A stretch of 64,000 bases of DNA from Streptomyces canus (GCF_041435015.1 NZ_CP107989.1:10106001-10170000), one strand, 5' to 3'. Positions 18,880-28,055 are shown, numbered from the stretch's first letter. Notes: generated by a model from the sequence alone, not told the origin. Numbers and translations are program-made.

Positions 18880-21800
18880 CTAGCAGATGCCGGTGAGTTT
18901 GGTGTCGCTGTACGGGGTGCTGCTGGAGGAGGAGGTGATGATGTGGCAGCCCGGCTGGACGTCGTCGACGCGCATGAAGCCGTTGTCGTAGGTGGCGGCG
19001 ACACTGTTGCCGTCCATGTAGACGCTGGTCGTGCCTGCCGAGCCGCCGGGCAGGTACACCAAGGCGGTCGTGTTGGCCGGGACGTTCACGCCGATGTCGA
19101 CGCGTCCGCCGCTGGTGGTGTCGTAAGCGGCGCCGATGGTGCCCTGTGCGGTGGGAACCGTGGCGTTCGCCCAGGTGACCGAGGTTGGCTGCGGCTTGAC
19201 CTGGAAGGTCCGGTAGCCCGGGGTGCTGGGCCGGATGCCGAACATGCTCTGGGGGATGGTGAAGGAGGGAGAGGCCGCCCACGGGTGGGAGTAGGTGGTG
19301 TTGGACTTCAGCGACAGGTCCCAGGCCTCCATGGTGGCGCCGGCCCCGTCGTTGATCATGTTCATCCAGCTGCGGGTGCCGGTCGACGTCAGCAGGGTGT
19401 GGGCGAGGTCGGGCCGGTTGCCGTCATACAGGGCCTGGATGACGAACGGGGCGCAGTACACGCTGCACGCCATTCCGCGGCTGCCCAGGTAGGAGGCCAC
19501 CTGCGCGGCCTGCGAGGGACTGGCGATGCCGAATGCGGTGGCGAAGGCGCTGGCCTGAACGGCGTAGTGGTTGATCACCGTGCCGTCGTTGTTACGCCCG
19601 TCACGGTAGGCGCCCTTGGTGGAGTCCCACATCCTCAAGTTGACCGCATCCTTGATGGCGTCTGCCTTGGCCGTGTAGGTGGCGGCGTCCGAGCTCTTGC
19701 CCAGCGCGGTGGCGATGTCGGCCATGCTCTCGTAGGAACGGTAGGCGATGGCGTTGATGACGGTGTCGTAGGAGGTGAAGACGTAGCCGTCGCGCTCGGA
19801 GATGGGCCAGTCGACGATATCGCAGTCGTTGCAGCTGCTGGCACCCGTGCTACCGGTGGTCTTGTGGATCAGGCCGGTCGCGGACTCGTACCACTCGTCC
19901 GGCAGCTTGCCCTGCAGCGCGGTGTACGCGGCGGACAGCGGCGCGGTATTGCCGGTCGTCTCGTAACTGTCGTGCATGGCCAGGATGACGTACATCGGCC
20001 ACTCGGTGGGCCAGGTGCGGTTGGACTTCAGGAAGTTCAGCGAGTAGTCGCCCAGTGCGGTGTCGCCGCCCGTGTAGAGGTTGCCCATGAGCTGGAGGTA
20101 GGTGTCGGCCTCGTAGATGTCGCGCTCGCGCTCCCACGAGTCGACGTACAGGTTCAGGTTGGTTGCCTCGATGGTGTTACGGGACAACGCCCAGACCTGG
20201 TTGAGCGTGTTGTCGGAGGAGTCGAAGGCGCCTGCCGACTCGTCGAACGGGTACAGGTACGCCTCGGCCTTGAAGTTGGCTGCGGTCAGGCCGGTGGGGG
20301 CGCCAATGACCTGGACGTAGCGGAAGACGCGCAGGCCCCAGGTTTCCAGCTGCTGGCTGCCGGATTTCAGGACCCACTTGTCCTGGTAGGTGTTGCCGGC
20401 GGAGGTCTGGTACTTGACCGTGTTGGTGCCGGTGGTGACCTCGCCGTAGCGGATGTCGACCACCTGCCCGGAGGCGCCGGTCAGGTTAAGGGACAGACCA
20501 CCGACCCAGGTGCGGCCGTAGTCGATGAAGTAGTTGCCGGAGGAGTACTCGGTGACCGAGGCGGGCGTCTTGAACGTCTGCCGGACCTTTGCGGTGGGCG
20601 CGGGCTGGAGGTCGCTGAAGGCGCCCTTGGTGACCGCCGAGGGCCAGGCCGAGGCATCGAAACCAGGCGTGGCGAAGCCGAACGGGTAGCGGCGGGCGTC
20701 GTAGTTCTCTTTGGGCGCCGTGTAATAACTGGTGCCGATAGAGCCGACATTCGGCAGGACGCGGGTGCCGTCCAGGGACTTCCAGCTGGAACCGGTGCCG
20801 AAGGTCTTGGTGCTGCCGTCGGTGTACCGGACCACCAGTTTGGCGAGGAAGCGCTGGTCGCTGGTGGTGTAGGCGAGAGCGCCGACGGTGTTGGCGGCGC
20901 CTGCGTTCAGCAGGGAGGTGACGTCGTAGCCGTCGTAGCGGGCCTCGGAGCCGACTGGGCGGGTCGGGCCGACGCCGACGAAGCTGCCGTTGACCCACAG
21001 CTTGTAGACGAACTGCCGTGCCGGGGTGGTCGAGGCGCCCGTGGCGTACAGGTGGGCCCAGGCGATGCTCTTGCTGGAGGCCAGCGTGGTGGTGCCGCGG
21101 AGGAAGGTCCAGCTCGGAACCGTCAGCAGCCCGGTGCCGCAGTTCTTGCTCGTGCCTACGGCCAGGGCGCCGTTCGTGATGGTGCCGCAGGTGAAGTCGG
21201 CGTTGGTGGAGTCGTTGAAGTCGTTGCCATATAGGGGCCGGTTGTTGGGGTCGGTGACGCTGATGTCGTCGAAGGTGGCCTGCTCGGTGCTGCCGGTGCG
21301 GAACCCGATGCCGCCGACGGAGAACGTGGCGTCGGTGGTGGTGTCGACCTGCGTCCAGGTGGTGTCGGCATGCGCTTTCAGGGAGGTGGTGAAGGTCGGG
21401 CCGGAGGCCACGATCCGGAAGTCGTAGGTGGAGCCGGTGTTCAGGGCGAACGGGAGGGCGGCGGCGGTCTTCAGTGCGGTGAAGGTGCCGTTCTTCTGGA
21501 CCTGGGGGGCGATGGTGTTCTCGCCGTTGCCCTTGAACTGCCACAGGTAGTAGTTGCTGGTGTCCTGCGCGCGGAAGGTGACGCTGGCGTACTTGGCGTT
21601 GATGACGAAGCTGCCCTGGAGGGTGTAGTTCGTCCAGGCGGTCGGGAACCCGGTGCCGCAGTTCTTCGCCTTGTCCACGAACAGCGCGCCGCTCGAGATG
21701 GTGCCGCAGGTGAAGTCGGCGTTGTCGGAGTCGCTGAAGTCGTTGCTGTACAGGGACTGGCCGGCGGTGCCCGTCACAGTGATGTCGTCGAAGGTGGCCT

Positions 21801-22683
21801 GCTCGGTCAGACCGGTGCGAAAGCCGATGCCGCCCGAGTCGAAGGTGGCGTCGGTGGTGGTGTCGATCTGGGTCCAGGTGCTGTCGGAGTGCGCCTTCAG
21901 GGACGTGGTGAACGTCGAGCCCAACGCGACGATCTTGAAGTCGTAGCTGGAACCGGTGGTGAGGGCGAAGGGAAGGGCTTGGGCGGTCTTCAGTGCGGTG
22001 AAGGTGCCGTTCTTCTGGACCTGGGGGGCAATGGTGTTCTCGCCGTTGCCCTTGAACTGCCACAGGTAGTAGTTGCTGGTGTCCTGCGCGCGGAAGGTGA
22101 CGCCGGCGTACTTGGCGTTGATGACGAAGCTGCCCTGGAAGGTGTAGTTCGTCCACGCCGTGGGGTTGCCGCTCCAGACCGGGGTGGCCCCGGGCCAGGT
22201 GGTGCCCGGCCCGGTGCCGAAGGTGGCGGTGGTGGACCAGGGAGAGACCGCGCCCGAGGAGTCCCAGGTGCGGACCCGCCAGTAGTAGCCGGAGGAGGCG
22301 GTCACGGCCGGGCCGCCGTAGGAGACGTTGCTGTCGGCGGTGGAGGTGACCTGACCCGAATCCCACACATCAGGGGTGCCGGTCAGGGCCGAGGAGGTCG
22401 TGGCGACCTGGACCTGGTACGCCGTCTGGTGGTCGCCGCCGACGTGCCAGCCGAGCAGCGGGGTGGAGGCGGGGGCCACGTCGACGGGCGCGGTCAGGCC
22501 GTTCACGCTCAGCGCCGTGGGCGCGGCCTGGGCGGCGCTCGCCTGGGGCAGCTGCGCGGTCACGCCGCCAACGACCACGAACCACGTGGTGAGCAGAGCC
22601 AGGAAGAGGGCCCGTGGAGGTCTGACTTGGTGGGATCTTCTGTGTCCTCCGGCCATGCGGAAGAACAGGACGGGAGATGACAC
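18880..22683 (-). CDS. Secreted GH78 alpha-L-rhamnosidase with duplicated internal domain
   Basis: A 1267-residue extracellular enzyme expected to remove alpha-L-rhamnose from plant glycosides or pectin. The GTG at 22683 is chosen because AAGGAG lies five bases upstream and a signal peptide follows (ALFLALLTTWFVVVGGV, cut near QASAAQA). An Fn3-like N-domain (about 45-180) is followed by two tandem copies of a 173-residue beta-sandwich module, each with YYLWQFKGNGENTIAPQVQK. These may correspond to the CBM67-type module known in Streptomyces rhamnosidases. The GH78 core has SWERERDIYEADTYLQ with the likely acid Glu, and MEAWD with the likely base. Two operator-like palindromes flank the promoter and a strong terminator follows. 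Confidence 0.85.
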   Translation of the reverse strand: MSSPVLFFRMAGGHRRSHQVRPPRALFLALLTTWFVVVGGVTAQLPQASAAQAAPTALSVNGLTAPVDVAPASTPLLGWHVGGDHQTAYQVQVATTSSALTGTPDVWDSGQVTSTADSNVSYGGPAVTASSGYYWRVRTWDSSGAVSPWSTTATFGTGPGTTWPGATPVWSGNPTAWTNYTFQGSFVINAKYAGVTFRAQDTSNYYLWQFKGNGENTIAPQVQKNGTFTALKTAQALPFALTTGSSYDFKIVALGSTFTTSLKAHSDSTWTQIDTTTDATFDSGGIGFRTGLTEQATFDDITVTGTAGQSLYSNDFSDSDNADFTCGTISSGALFVDKAKNCGTGFPTAWTNYTLQGSFVINAKYASVTFRAQDTSNYYLWQFKGNGENTIAPQVQKNGTFTALKTAAALPFALNTGSTYDFRIVASGPTFTTSLKAHADTTWTQVDTTTDATFSVGGIGFRTGSTEQATFDDISVTDPNNRPLYGNDFNDSTNADFTCGTITNGALAVGTSKNCGTGLLTVPSWTFLRGTTTLASSKSIAWAHLYATGASTTPARQFVYKLWVNGSFVGVGPTRPVGSEARYDGYDVTSLLNAGAANTVGALAYTTSDQRFLAKLVVRYTDGSTKTFGTGSSWKSLDGTRVLPNVGSIGTSYYTAPKENYDARRYPFGFATPGFDASAWPSAVTKGAFSDLQPAPTAKVRQTFKTPASVTEYSSGNYFIDYGRTWVGGLSLNLTGASGQVVDIRYGEVTTGTNTVKYQTSAGNTYQDKWVLKSGSQQLETWGLRVFRYVQVIGAPTGLTAANFKAEAYLYPFDESAGAFDSSDNTLNQVWALSRNTIEATNLNLYVDSWERERDIYEADTYLQLMGNLYTGGDTALGDYSLNFLKSNRTWPTEWPMYVILAMHDSYETTGNTAPLSAAYTALQGKLPDEWYESATGLIHKTTGSTGASSCNDCDIVDWPISERDGYVFTSYDTVINAIAYRSYESMADIATALGKSSDAATYTAKADAIKDAVNLRMWDSTKGAYRDGRNNDGTVINHYAVQASAFATAFGIASPSQAAQVASYLGSRGMACSVYCAPFVIQALYDGNRPDLAHTLLTSTGTRSWMNMINDGAGATMEAWDLSLKSNTTYSHPWAASPSFTIPQSMFGIRPSTPGYRTFQVKPQPTSVTWANATVPTAQGTIGAAYDTTSGGRVDIGVNVPANTTALVYLPGGSAGTTSVYMDGNSVAATYDNGFMRVDDVQPGCHIITSSSSSTPYSDTKLTGIC
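21123..22160 (-). repeat. Tandem in-frame duplication inside the GH78 gene (2 x 519 bp)
   Basis: Two adjacent units of 519 bp (173 codons), at about 21642-22160 and 21123-21641, encode almost the same beta-sandwich domain. A block of about 140 bp (21480-21620 against 21999-22139) is nearly identical at the DNA level, while the rest has diverged, as expected from a fairly recent duplication or gene conversion. Confidence 0.85.
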
Positions 22684-22692
22684 GAGGGCTCC

Positions 22693-22706
22693 TTGATACG
22701 TTTCAA
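22693..22706. promoter_or_regulatory. LacI-like operator next to the GH78 ribosome site
   Basis: TTGATACGTTTCAA is a near-perfect palindrome with a central CG (12 of 14 positions), the typical form of a LacI-family operator. It lies immediately upstream of the AAGGAG of the GH78 gene, where a repressor would block transcription. Confidence 0.55.
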
Positions 22707-22879
22707 TCCGAGGGAGAGATCTCCCTGACCAAGGGCGGAGCGGAGTGGCTGAATCCTGCGGTGCTGCACGACGGGCTGTCAACACTTCTGACATGTGAAT
22801 GAAACGAGGTGGGCAGTATGGCATGTGCATGCTGGATAGATTTTGACCTTGAGGTGTATGTCCGCCGACCGATTCAGAT

Positions 22880-22893
22880 TTGAAATGTTTCAG
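22880..22893. promoter_or_regulatory. Second LacI-like operator upstream of the GH78 gene
   Basis: TTGAAATGTTTCAG resembles the palindrome at 22693-22706 (consensus TTGAAACGTTTCAA). The centres are 187 bp apart, with the GH78 promoter region between them, so a looping repressor could bridge the two sites. Confidence 0.5.
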
Positions 22894-23553
22894 TCCCTGG
22901 GTGGAGATGACTCGCATGCACCTGAGGAGAGGCGCTGATGGCCCTTCGATCGAGAACGTCGTCGCAAGCGGAAAGGCGCGGCAGGAGGCGCCGGGCTGCC
23001 GGCTCCCATGGGCTCAGGCACTGCTGTCCGACCAGGCGGAGCCCTGCTGACCGACACCGGCAGACCGTTCCCGCGTCAGATTTCGCCTGCCCAGTTCGGT
23101 ACGGACACGAGCATGGCGGCATCGTGACAGTCGCAGCTTCGCGCGCCGAAGAGGAGGCACCGGCCTCCTCATGGCCGTCCTCGCCCCACTGCTCTCGGCG
23201 AGCCGGTCCGTGAAGTCGTGCAGCGCACCGACACCGTGGTGCGCACCGTCGTACTCCAGGATCCCGACCGGATCCCGCGCTGGACCCCGCGCGGCACAAC
23301 GGCTGGGCGGGCAGCCCTACACCCTGCTCGAAGACGCCGTGGAATGGATCGAAGCGCTCGCCGCCCTGCGGAGGGCCGCGACCGATCCGAAGATCTACCC
23401 TTTCCGTGAACACGTCGCCCTCGCCTGCGAGAAGGCTGCGCAGACGTTGCGTAGGGGAATCACCGGGCCGGTGATGCCGCAACCGTGTGAACGATGAGGG
23501 GAGCCGTGCGCACTGCCCCGCGGCGCCGCCCCGGCCTTGCTGGCCACGGCCGG
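22894..23553. other. Region with degenerate coding traces, no intact gene
   Basis: Plus-strand frames between about 23160 and 23470 have coding-like pieces (LEDAVEWIEALAALRRAATD, then KIYPFREHVALACEKAAQTL) that need a frameshift to join an earlier piece (RTDTVVRTVVLQDPDRIPRW). I do not recognise the family. The rest shows nothing. Confidence 0.3.
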
Positions 23554-24149
23554 TCAGGCCCGAGGAGCGGCCCGTACGGCGGTGGTGATGGCGAGCGCGG
23601 GCAGCACGAGTGTGACTCCCGAGAGCGCGTAGGCGAGCCACGAATCCATCGATGTCCAGTGCTCCCAGGCAATGCCGACGACCCACCCTCCGGCGACGGC
23701 AAGAAGACCGCCCACCGTCACGGCAGTCCTGGCCGCGGCCTGGACGCGGCGGTTCAGAATGATCTCGTCGCGCCAGTACGCAGGCCACCCGTCCACGGTG
23801 TGTCCGCGGGGCAGGGGGCCGGGTACCGGCGGGGCCGGGGGAGGGGTTTCAACCAGACGAAGAGGATGACGAGCATGAAGGCGACGCCGACTCCGTACAC
23901 GAGCGTGGTGGCCCATCCGGCAACGTGCCGCTCGAGCACGGAGTTGTTGAATCCGTCGGTGGACACGATGACCATGAGCATCGCGAACTGCGCCGTGAAC
24001 TGAATCAGTCCGCGGAAGAAGCGGACTTCGCCGTGCTTGTTGCGATCGTAGGCCGGCAGGAGCCAAGCGAGCGCGACGATCACGATCAGAGCGTCCGCGG
24101 CGAGTAGGGCCCCGGAGAACAACTGCTCCGTGACGGCGCGGGTGCACAC
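23554..24149 (-). pseudogene. Small multi-pass membrane protein split by a frameshift
   Basis: The N-terminal part starts at GTG 24149 (GGGGAG upstream) and has helices LLAADALIVIVALAWLL, FTAQFAMLMVIVSTDGF and VYGVGVAFMLVILFVWL. The C-terminal part, in another frame, has TVGGLLAVAGGWVVGIAW and YALSGVTLVLPALAITTAV. The two join near 23835-23850, in a run of G and C bases. Repaired, the protein would have about 198 residues and five helices. It could be a real lesion or a sequencing slip in the homopolymer. Function is unknown. Confidence 0.6.
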
Positions 24150-24266
24150 CAACTCCCCGGAGGTGCCGACTGAGCCGCCGACACCGTTGGAGGCGGAGAG
24201 CGCCGTTCTGTGCAAAGAGGCGTTGGGTGACGAGAAGCGACTCATCCCTCCCCATCGAGTGGTCTG

Positions 24267-24287
24267 CCACGGACAACTTGTCCGTGG
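24267..24287. promoter_or_regulatory. Perfect palindromic operator of the XRE/MDR cassette
   Basis: The arms CCACGGACAA and TTGTCCGTGG surround a single C, a perfect 21-bp palindrome, 69 bp upstream of the XRE regulator start. The same 21 bp recur at 35515-35535 before the decayed copy of the regulator. Autoregulation by the XRE protein is the simplest reading. Confidence 0.7.
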
Positions 24288-24355
24288 ATACATACGCCCT
24301 TCATCCCGCTTCTGATCCACGCCACGCTTGTTCAGTCGAAACAAGGGAGGCTGAG

Positions 24356-25180
24356 ATGGATCGGGCATTGTTGGCCGACTTTCTCCGGGCGCGCCGGGAG
24401 GTGCTGCAGCCGGAGGACGTGGGGCTTCCCCGCGGTCCTCGGCGTCGTACCGGTGGGCTGAGGCGTGAGGAGGTGGCCGCGCTGGCCGGCATGTCGGTTG
24501 ATTACTACAGCCGGATCGAGCGGCAGCGCGGTCCGGTGCCATCCGAGCAGCTGCTCGCCGGGCTCGCCCGGGGACTGCACCTCAGCCTGAGCGAGCGCGA
24601 CCACCTCTTCGACCTCGCCGGGCACCCTGCGCCGCGGCGGGTACTGCGCGAGGATCACGTCAGCCCCACCATGATGCGCATCGTGGAGCGGCTCGCGGAC
24701 ACACCGGCGTTGGTGATGTCCCGGTTCGGTGAGACGGTGCTGCAGACCCGTCCGGCGGTCGCCCTGCTGGGCGACTACACCCGCTTCAGCGGACTGTCCC
24801 GCTACCTGGTCTACCGCTGGTTCACCGACCCGGCGCAACGCGCGCTCTACCCCGTCGAGGACCACGCCCTGCGGGGCAGGGTCTTCACCGTGGATCTCCG
24901 GGCGGCGTACACGGCGGAGCCCACGGGCAGGGCCGGCGAGATCGTCGCCGCACTGCTGGAGGTCAGTCCGGAATTCGCCGGCCTCTGGCAGCTGCACGAA
25001 ATCGACGTCACCCACCACAACGACCTCAAACGCTACCTGCACGGGGAGTTGGGTGAGCTGGAGCTGTACTGCCAGCGGCTGGTGGACCCCGACCAGGCCC
25101 AGGAGCTGCTGGTCTTCTCCGCCGTACCCGGCTCGACCGACTACGAAAAACTCCAACTCCTGGCAGCCGTAGGCGCTTGA
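24356..25180 (+). CDS. XRE-family regulator with MmyB-like ligand-binding domain
   Basis: A 274-residue DNA-binding protein. The helix-turn-helix is at about 40-65 (REEVAALAGMSVDYYSRIER). The rest (from about 110) is the MmyB/MLTR-type sensor domain, with RYLVYRWFTDPAQRALYPV and an ending VFSAVPGSTDYEKLQLLA. In this family the sensor part is thought to bind small or fatty-acid-like ligands, and the gene often sits beside an oxidoreductase that it controls, as here. The ATG at 24356 follows AAGGGAGG. The palindrome at 24267 is the likely operator. Confidence 0.88.
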   Translation: MDRALLADFLRARREVLQPEDVGLPRGPRRRTGGLRREEVAALAGMSVDYYSRIERQRGPVPSEQLLAGLARGLHLSLSERDHLFDLAGHPAPRRVLREDHVSPTMMRIVERLADTPALVMSRFGETVLQTRPAVALLGDYTRFSGLSRYLVYRWFTDPAQRALYPVEDHALRGRVFTVDLRAAYTAEPTGRAGEIVAALLEVSPEFAGLWQLHEIDVTHHNDLKRYLHGELGELELYCQRLVDPDQAQELLVFSAVPGSTDYEKLQLLAAVGA

Positions 25181-25645
25181 GCCTCGTCGGCTGTCGGTCG
25201 GCGCACACATCCAAGGTGTCCATACGTATGTACGGCAAATCGTGATCTAAAGGTGCTGCGAACAGGAATGAGAATCACATGACGCTCTGGACCCCGACTG
25301 CTGTCGGCGTTGCGGCCGGCACCCAGGCCGGACTGCGTATATGCCCCGGCGGCTGCCGCGTTCTCAACGGCACAGCTCCCGAGGCTGTCCTGCCCAGGCC
25401 CTCGTACGGAACCAGCATGGCCATTCGACCTGAGGCAGGTAGGGCCAGCAGATCTGGAATCCCGCCACCGAAGTCGCCCTCGTTGCCCGAGAGGCCATCT
25501 CGTGCGGGCGGCCCGAGGCTCCAGATCCAGATCGGGGCACGCGGCCATCCGGGCACTTGGCCGGCCATGTAATCGGTGCTGCGTTCTCCGTGCCCGGCCA
25601 CTTGAACAGTGCCACCAGCTCAACCCATCGAAGGAGACAACAGTC
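25181..25645. other. Intergenic region with a palindrome, no gene
   Basis: At 25218-25233 the sequence GTCCATACGTATGTAC holds the perfect palindrome CATACGTATG and could bind a TetR-type repressor. The remaining 400 bases have weak open frames on both strands that show no family. Such an insert is absent from the second copy of the cassette at 35.8 kb. Confidence 0.35.
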
Positions 25646-26560
25646 ATGAAGGCCATCGTTTTCGATACGTTCGGCGGCACCGAGGTCCTGCACGAGGCGG
25701 AGATCGAGGTGCCCCAGCCCGGGCCCGGTCAGGTCCGCGTCCGTGTCCGGGCCATAGGTGTCAACCCCGTCGACGGAAAGATCCGCTCCGGGATCATGGA
25801 GGCCATTTTCCCCACGACGCTGCCCGCCGTCCCCGGCGGGGAGATCGCCGGGGTCGTCGACGCCCTCGGCGAAGATGTCGACCTGTTCAAGGTGGGCGAC
25901 GAGGTGCTGGGCTGGTCCGACACCGGCGCCTACGCCCAGTACGCACTGGCCGCCGCGGCCGTCCTCGCTCCCAAGCCGGCAGGCCTGGACTGGACGCACG
26001 CGGCCGCGTTGCCGGTGGCGAGCGACGGCGCAGACCGGGTCCTGGATCTGCTCGATGTCAAGGCCGGCGAGACCCTGCTGATCCACGGTGCGTCCGGCGC
26101 ACTCGGCACCGTCGCCGTCCAACTCGCCGTCGCCCGCGGCGCCCACGTCATCGGCACCGCAGGCCCGGCCAACCAGGAGTACGTGACCTCGCTCGGCGCC
26201 ACCGCGCTGGTCTACGGAGAAGACCTGGTCGAGCGGGTCCGCGCTCTCGCCCTGAGCGGCGTGGACGCGGTGTTCGACGCTGCGGGCAAGGGCGCGCTGG
26301 AGGACTCCATCACCCTGCGCGGCGGCACCGACCGGATCGTCACGACCGCCGACTTCCGGGCTCGTGAACTCGGTGTCGTCTTCGCCGAGGGCCCGGCGCG
26401 GCGCTCGGTCGCCCGGCTGGCCGAACTCGCCCAGCAGGCCGCCGACGGCGCACTGGTGACCACGGTCGGCGCGACCTATCCGCTCGCCGACGCGGCCAAG
26501 GCCCAGCAGACCAGCGACGCCGGCCACAACCGCGGAAAGCTCGTCCTCACCGTCGACTGA
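25646..26560 (+). CDS. NADP-dependent medium-chain oxidoreductase (quinone reductase type)
   Basis: A 304-residue protein with a GroES-like N-domain (VRAIGVNPVDGKIRSG) and a Rossmann domain with GASGALGTVAVQLA for NADPH. No zinc-ligand cysteines are present, so it belongs to the quinone-reductase branch of the MDR family. It probably reduces reactive quinones or enones. The ATG follows AAGGAG at eight bases. It lies downstream of the XRE regulator, and a diverged paralogue sits at 35900 behind a remnant of the same regulator. Confidence 0.88.
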   Translation: MKAIVFDTFGGTEVLHEAEIEVPQPGPGQVRVRVRAIGVNPVDGKIRSGIMEAIFPTTLPAVPGGEIAGVVDALGEDVDLFKVGDEVLGWSDTGAYAQYALAAAAVLAPKPAGLDWTHAAALPVASDGADRVLDLLDVKAGETLLIHGASGALGTVAVQLAVARGAHVIGTAGPANQEYVTSLGATALVYGEDLVERVRALALSGVDAVFDAAGKGALEDSITLRGGTDRIVTTADFRARELGVVFAEGPARRSVARLAELAQQAADGALVTTVGATYPLADAAKAQQTSDAGHNRGKLVLTVD

Positions 26561-26593
26561 CTCCCACGCTTACCGCAGCGTCATGACGGTGGG

Positions 26594-27331
26594 TCAGTCG
26601 ATCAGAAGACTGCGGAGGTTGGGAACGAGATGGCGGGTGAGCTCTTCGTCCGACATCGAGGCCAGGGGGCCACTTCTGAAAATGAACCGAGAGAACGTCA
26701 CACCGATGAGGTGAGCGCCCATGGAGACGACGCGCCCCTCCAGCTTGGGACCGGTGAGTATGTGGCGGTAGAACTCGACCCTGTCCTCCTGCATGGCGGC
26801 AAACAGTCGTTTGGCGGTCTCCTCCTCTGCGGCCACGGCACGGAGCAAAGCCACGAAGGAGTCGTTGCCGCCGCTGAGGGTCAGGCGTCGGACGTATGAC
26901 CGGGCGATGCGCGTCGGCAACGACGTGGGATCGCCGGCCACCTCGGCCATCAGCGTGCGGGGACTGGGCACCGCGGCAAGGAACAACTGTTCCTTGGACC
27001 CGAAATTCCGTATCACCAGGCCGTGCGTCACCCCCGCCCGGCGTGTGACATCTCGGATGGTCGTCTTGCCGAAGCCCAGCTCGGCGAAGGCGCCCCGTGC
27101 GGCTGCGACGATCGCGGCCCTGCGTTCTTCAGGGGCCCGTCGGCGCTTCGCCGGCGGCTCGACGATCTCGCCGCTCGCGGTGTTGCTCCCTGTCGTCGAT
27201 GGTCGGCCACTGTCTCCTTGAGTGTCCAGATTTAGGGATCGTCCGGAAATTGGACCCGGAGTCGGCGCCCCTTCGTCAGTGACCAAGCGGTCACCAGTGC
27301 GCCAAGGCACCTGCCCACGCTGCGCGATCAA
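26594..27331 (-). CDS. TetR-family transcriptional regulator
   Basis: The core has the TetR helix-turn-helix (IVAAARGAFAELGFGKTTIR, then DVTRRAGVTHGLVIRNFGSK) and a C-terminal ligand domain of the TetR_C type. The start is uncertain. The only in-frame candidates lie in a low-complexity leader, the listed start being a TTG at 27331. A GTG with AAGGAG near 27211 is in another frame, which suggests a frameshift near the 5' end. If the true start is near 27210, about 160 bp with a GTCC-N7-GGAC palindrome separate it from the divergent isochorismatase-like gene, which it may control. Confidence 0.75.
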   Translation of the reverse strand: MIAQRGQVPWRTGDRLVTDEGAPTPGPISGRSLNLDTQGDSGRPSTTGSNTASGEIVEPPAKRRRAPEERRAAIVAAARGAFAELGFGKTTIRDVTRRAGVTHGLVIRNFGSKEQLFLAAVPSPRTLMAEVAGDPTSLPTRIARSYVRRLTLSGGNDSFVALLRAVAAEEETAKRLFAAMQEDRVEFYRHILTGPKLEGRVVSMGAHLIGVTFSRFIFRSGPLASMSDEELTRHLVPNLRSLLID

Positions 27332-27372
27332 CGCGCCGCTGTCCTTCTCTTCGATCAGAAAGAAGTTTCGTC

Positions 27373-28017
27373 ATGACTCCTGAACCCCTCACCCCCGTCA
27401 ACACCACCGTCGTTCTCGTCGACTACGCAGTCGGTTTCGCGAACCTTCTGCGCTCCCACAACCTCGCCGAACACATCAACAACGTCGTGGGCCTGGCGAA
27501 GACGGCGAAGTGGTACGAAAGCGGTCTGGTCGTGACCAACGGCCAGTCGAGCAAGCCGTCCGGCCCGCTGTACCCGGAGCTGTTGGAGGCCATCGGTGAC
27601 CAGCCGGTCATCGAGCGTGCCGTCGACTTCAACTCCTTCCTGGACGAGTCGTTCGCCCAGGCGGTCCGGGAGGAAGGCCGGGAGAACCTGGTGGTCGGCG
27701 GCATCGCCACCGACGGATGCGTGCTGCAGACGGTGCTGGGCGGCCTGCGCGAGGGCTACCGCGTGCACGTGGCCGTCGACGCCTGCGGCAGCCCCTCGCT
27801 CGAGGCACACAACGCGGCGGTGCAGCGCATGGTCCAAGCCGGCGCGGTACCGGTCACCTGGTTCGCCCTGGCCGCCGAGTTCCAGCTCGATCCCAAGTTC
27901 CACGACGCCCCGCACCGCATGCGGCTGATGCAGGAGAACGTGCCGTCCATGGGCATGAGTGCCCGGACCTTCTTTCACGCCCTCGAACTGGGCAAGCGCG
28001 CCGCCACGGCCGTCTGA
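27373..28017 (+). CDS. Isochorismatase-like cysteine hydrolase
   Basis: A 214-residue protein of the isochorismatase/nicotinamidase fold. The catalytic aspartate is in VVLVDYAVGF, and the cysteine is in GIATDGCVLQTV preceded by the usual cis-peptide region. The typical catalytic lysine position reads ERAVDFNSF and has no clear Lys, so the substrate and even activity are open. It is the first gene of a plus-strand run to 35412 and is divergent from the TetR gene. The hairpin after it may attenuate the rest of the run. Confidence 0.8.
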   Translation: MTPEPLTPVNTTVVLVDYAVGFANLLRSHNLAEHINNVVGLAKTAKWYESGLVVTNGQSSKPSGPLYPELLEAIGDQPVIERAVDFNSFLDESFAQAVREEGRENLVVGGIATDGCVLQTVLGGLREGYRVHVAVDACGSPSLEAHNAAVQRMVQAGAVPVTWFALAAEFQLDPKFHDAPHRMRLMQENVPSMGMSARTFFHALELGKRAATAV

Positions 28018-28024
28018 ACCCCTG

Positions 28025-28054
28025 GGGGGGGGCGGGCTCCGGCCCGCCCCCCCC
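28025..28054 (+). terminator. GC-rich hairpin after the isochorismatase-like gene
   Basis: A perfect 13-bp stem (GGGGGGGGCGGGC pairing with GCCCGCCCCCCCC) with a 4-base loop starts seven bases after the stop codon. It is likely a terminator or partial terminator inside the operon. Confidence 0.6.
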
Positions 28055-28055
28055 A

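Noticed and set aside
18847..21234. 795-codon plus-strand open frame opposite the GH78 gene
   Set aside because: Antisense shadow with Gly/Val/Asp-rich composition and no domain. The minus strand is clearly coding.
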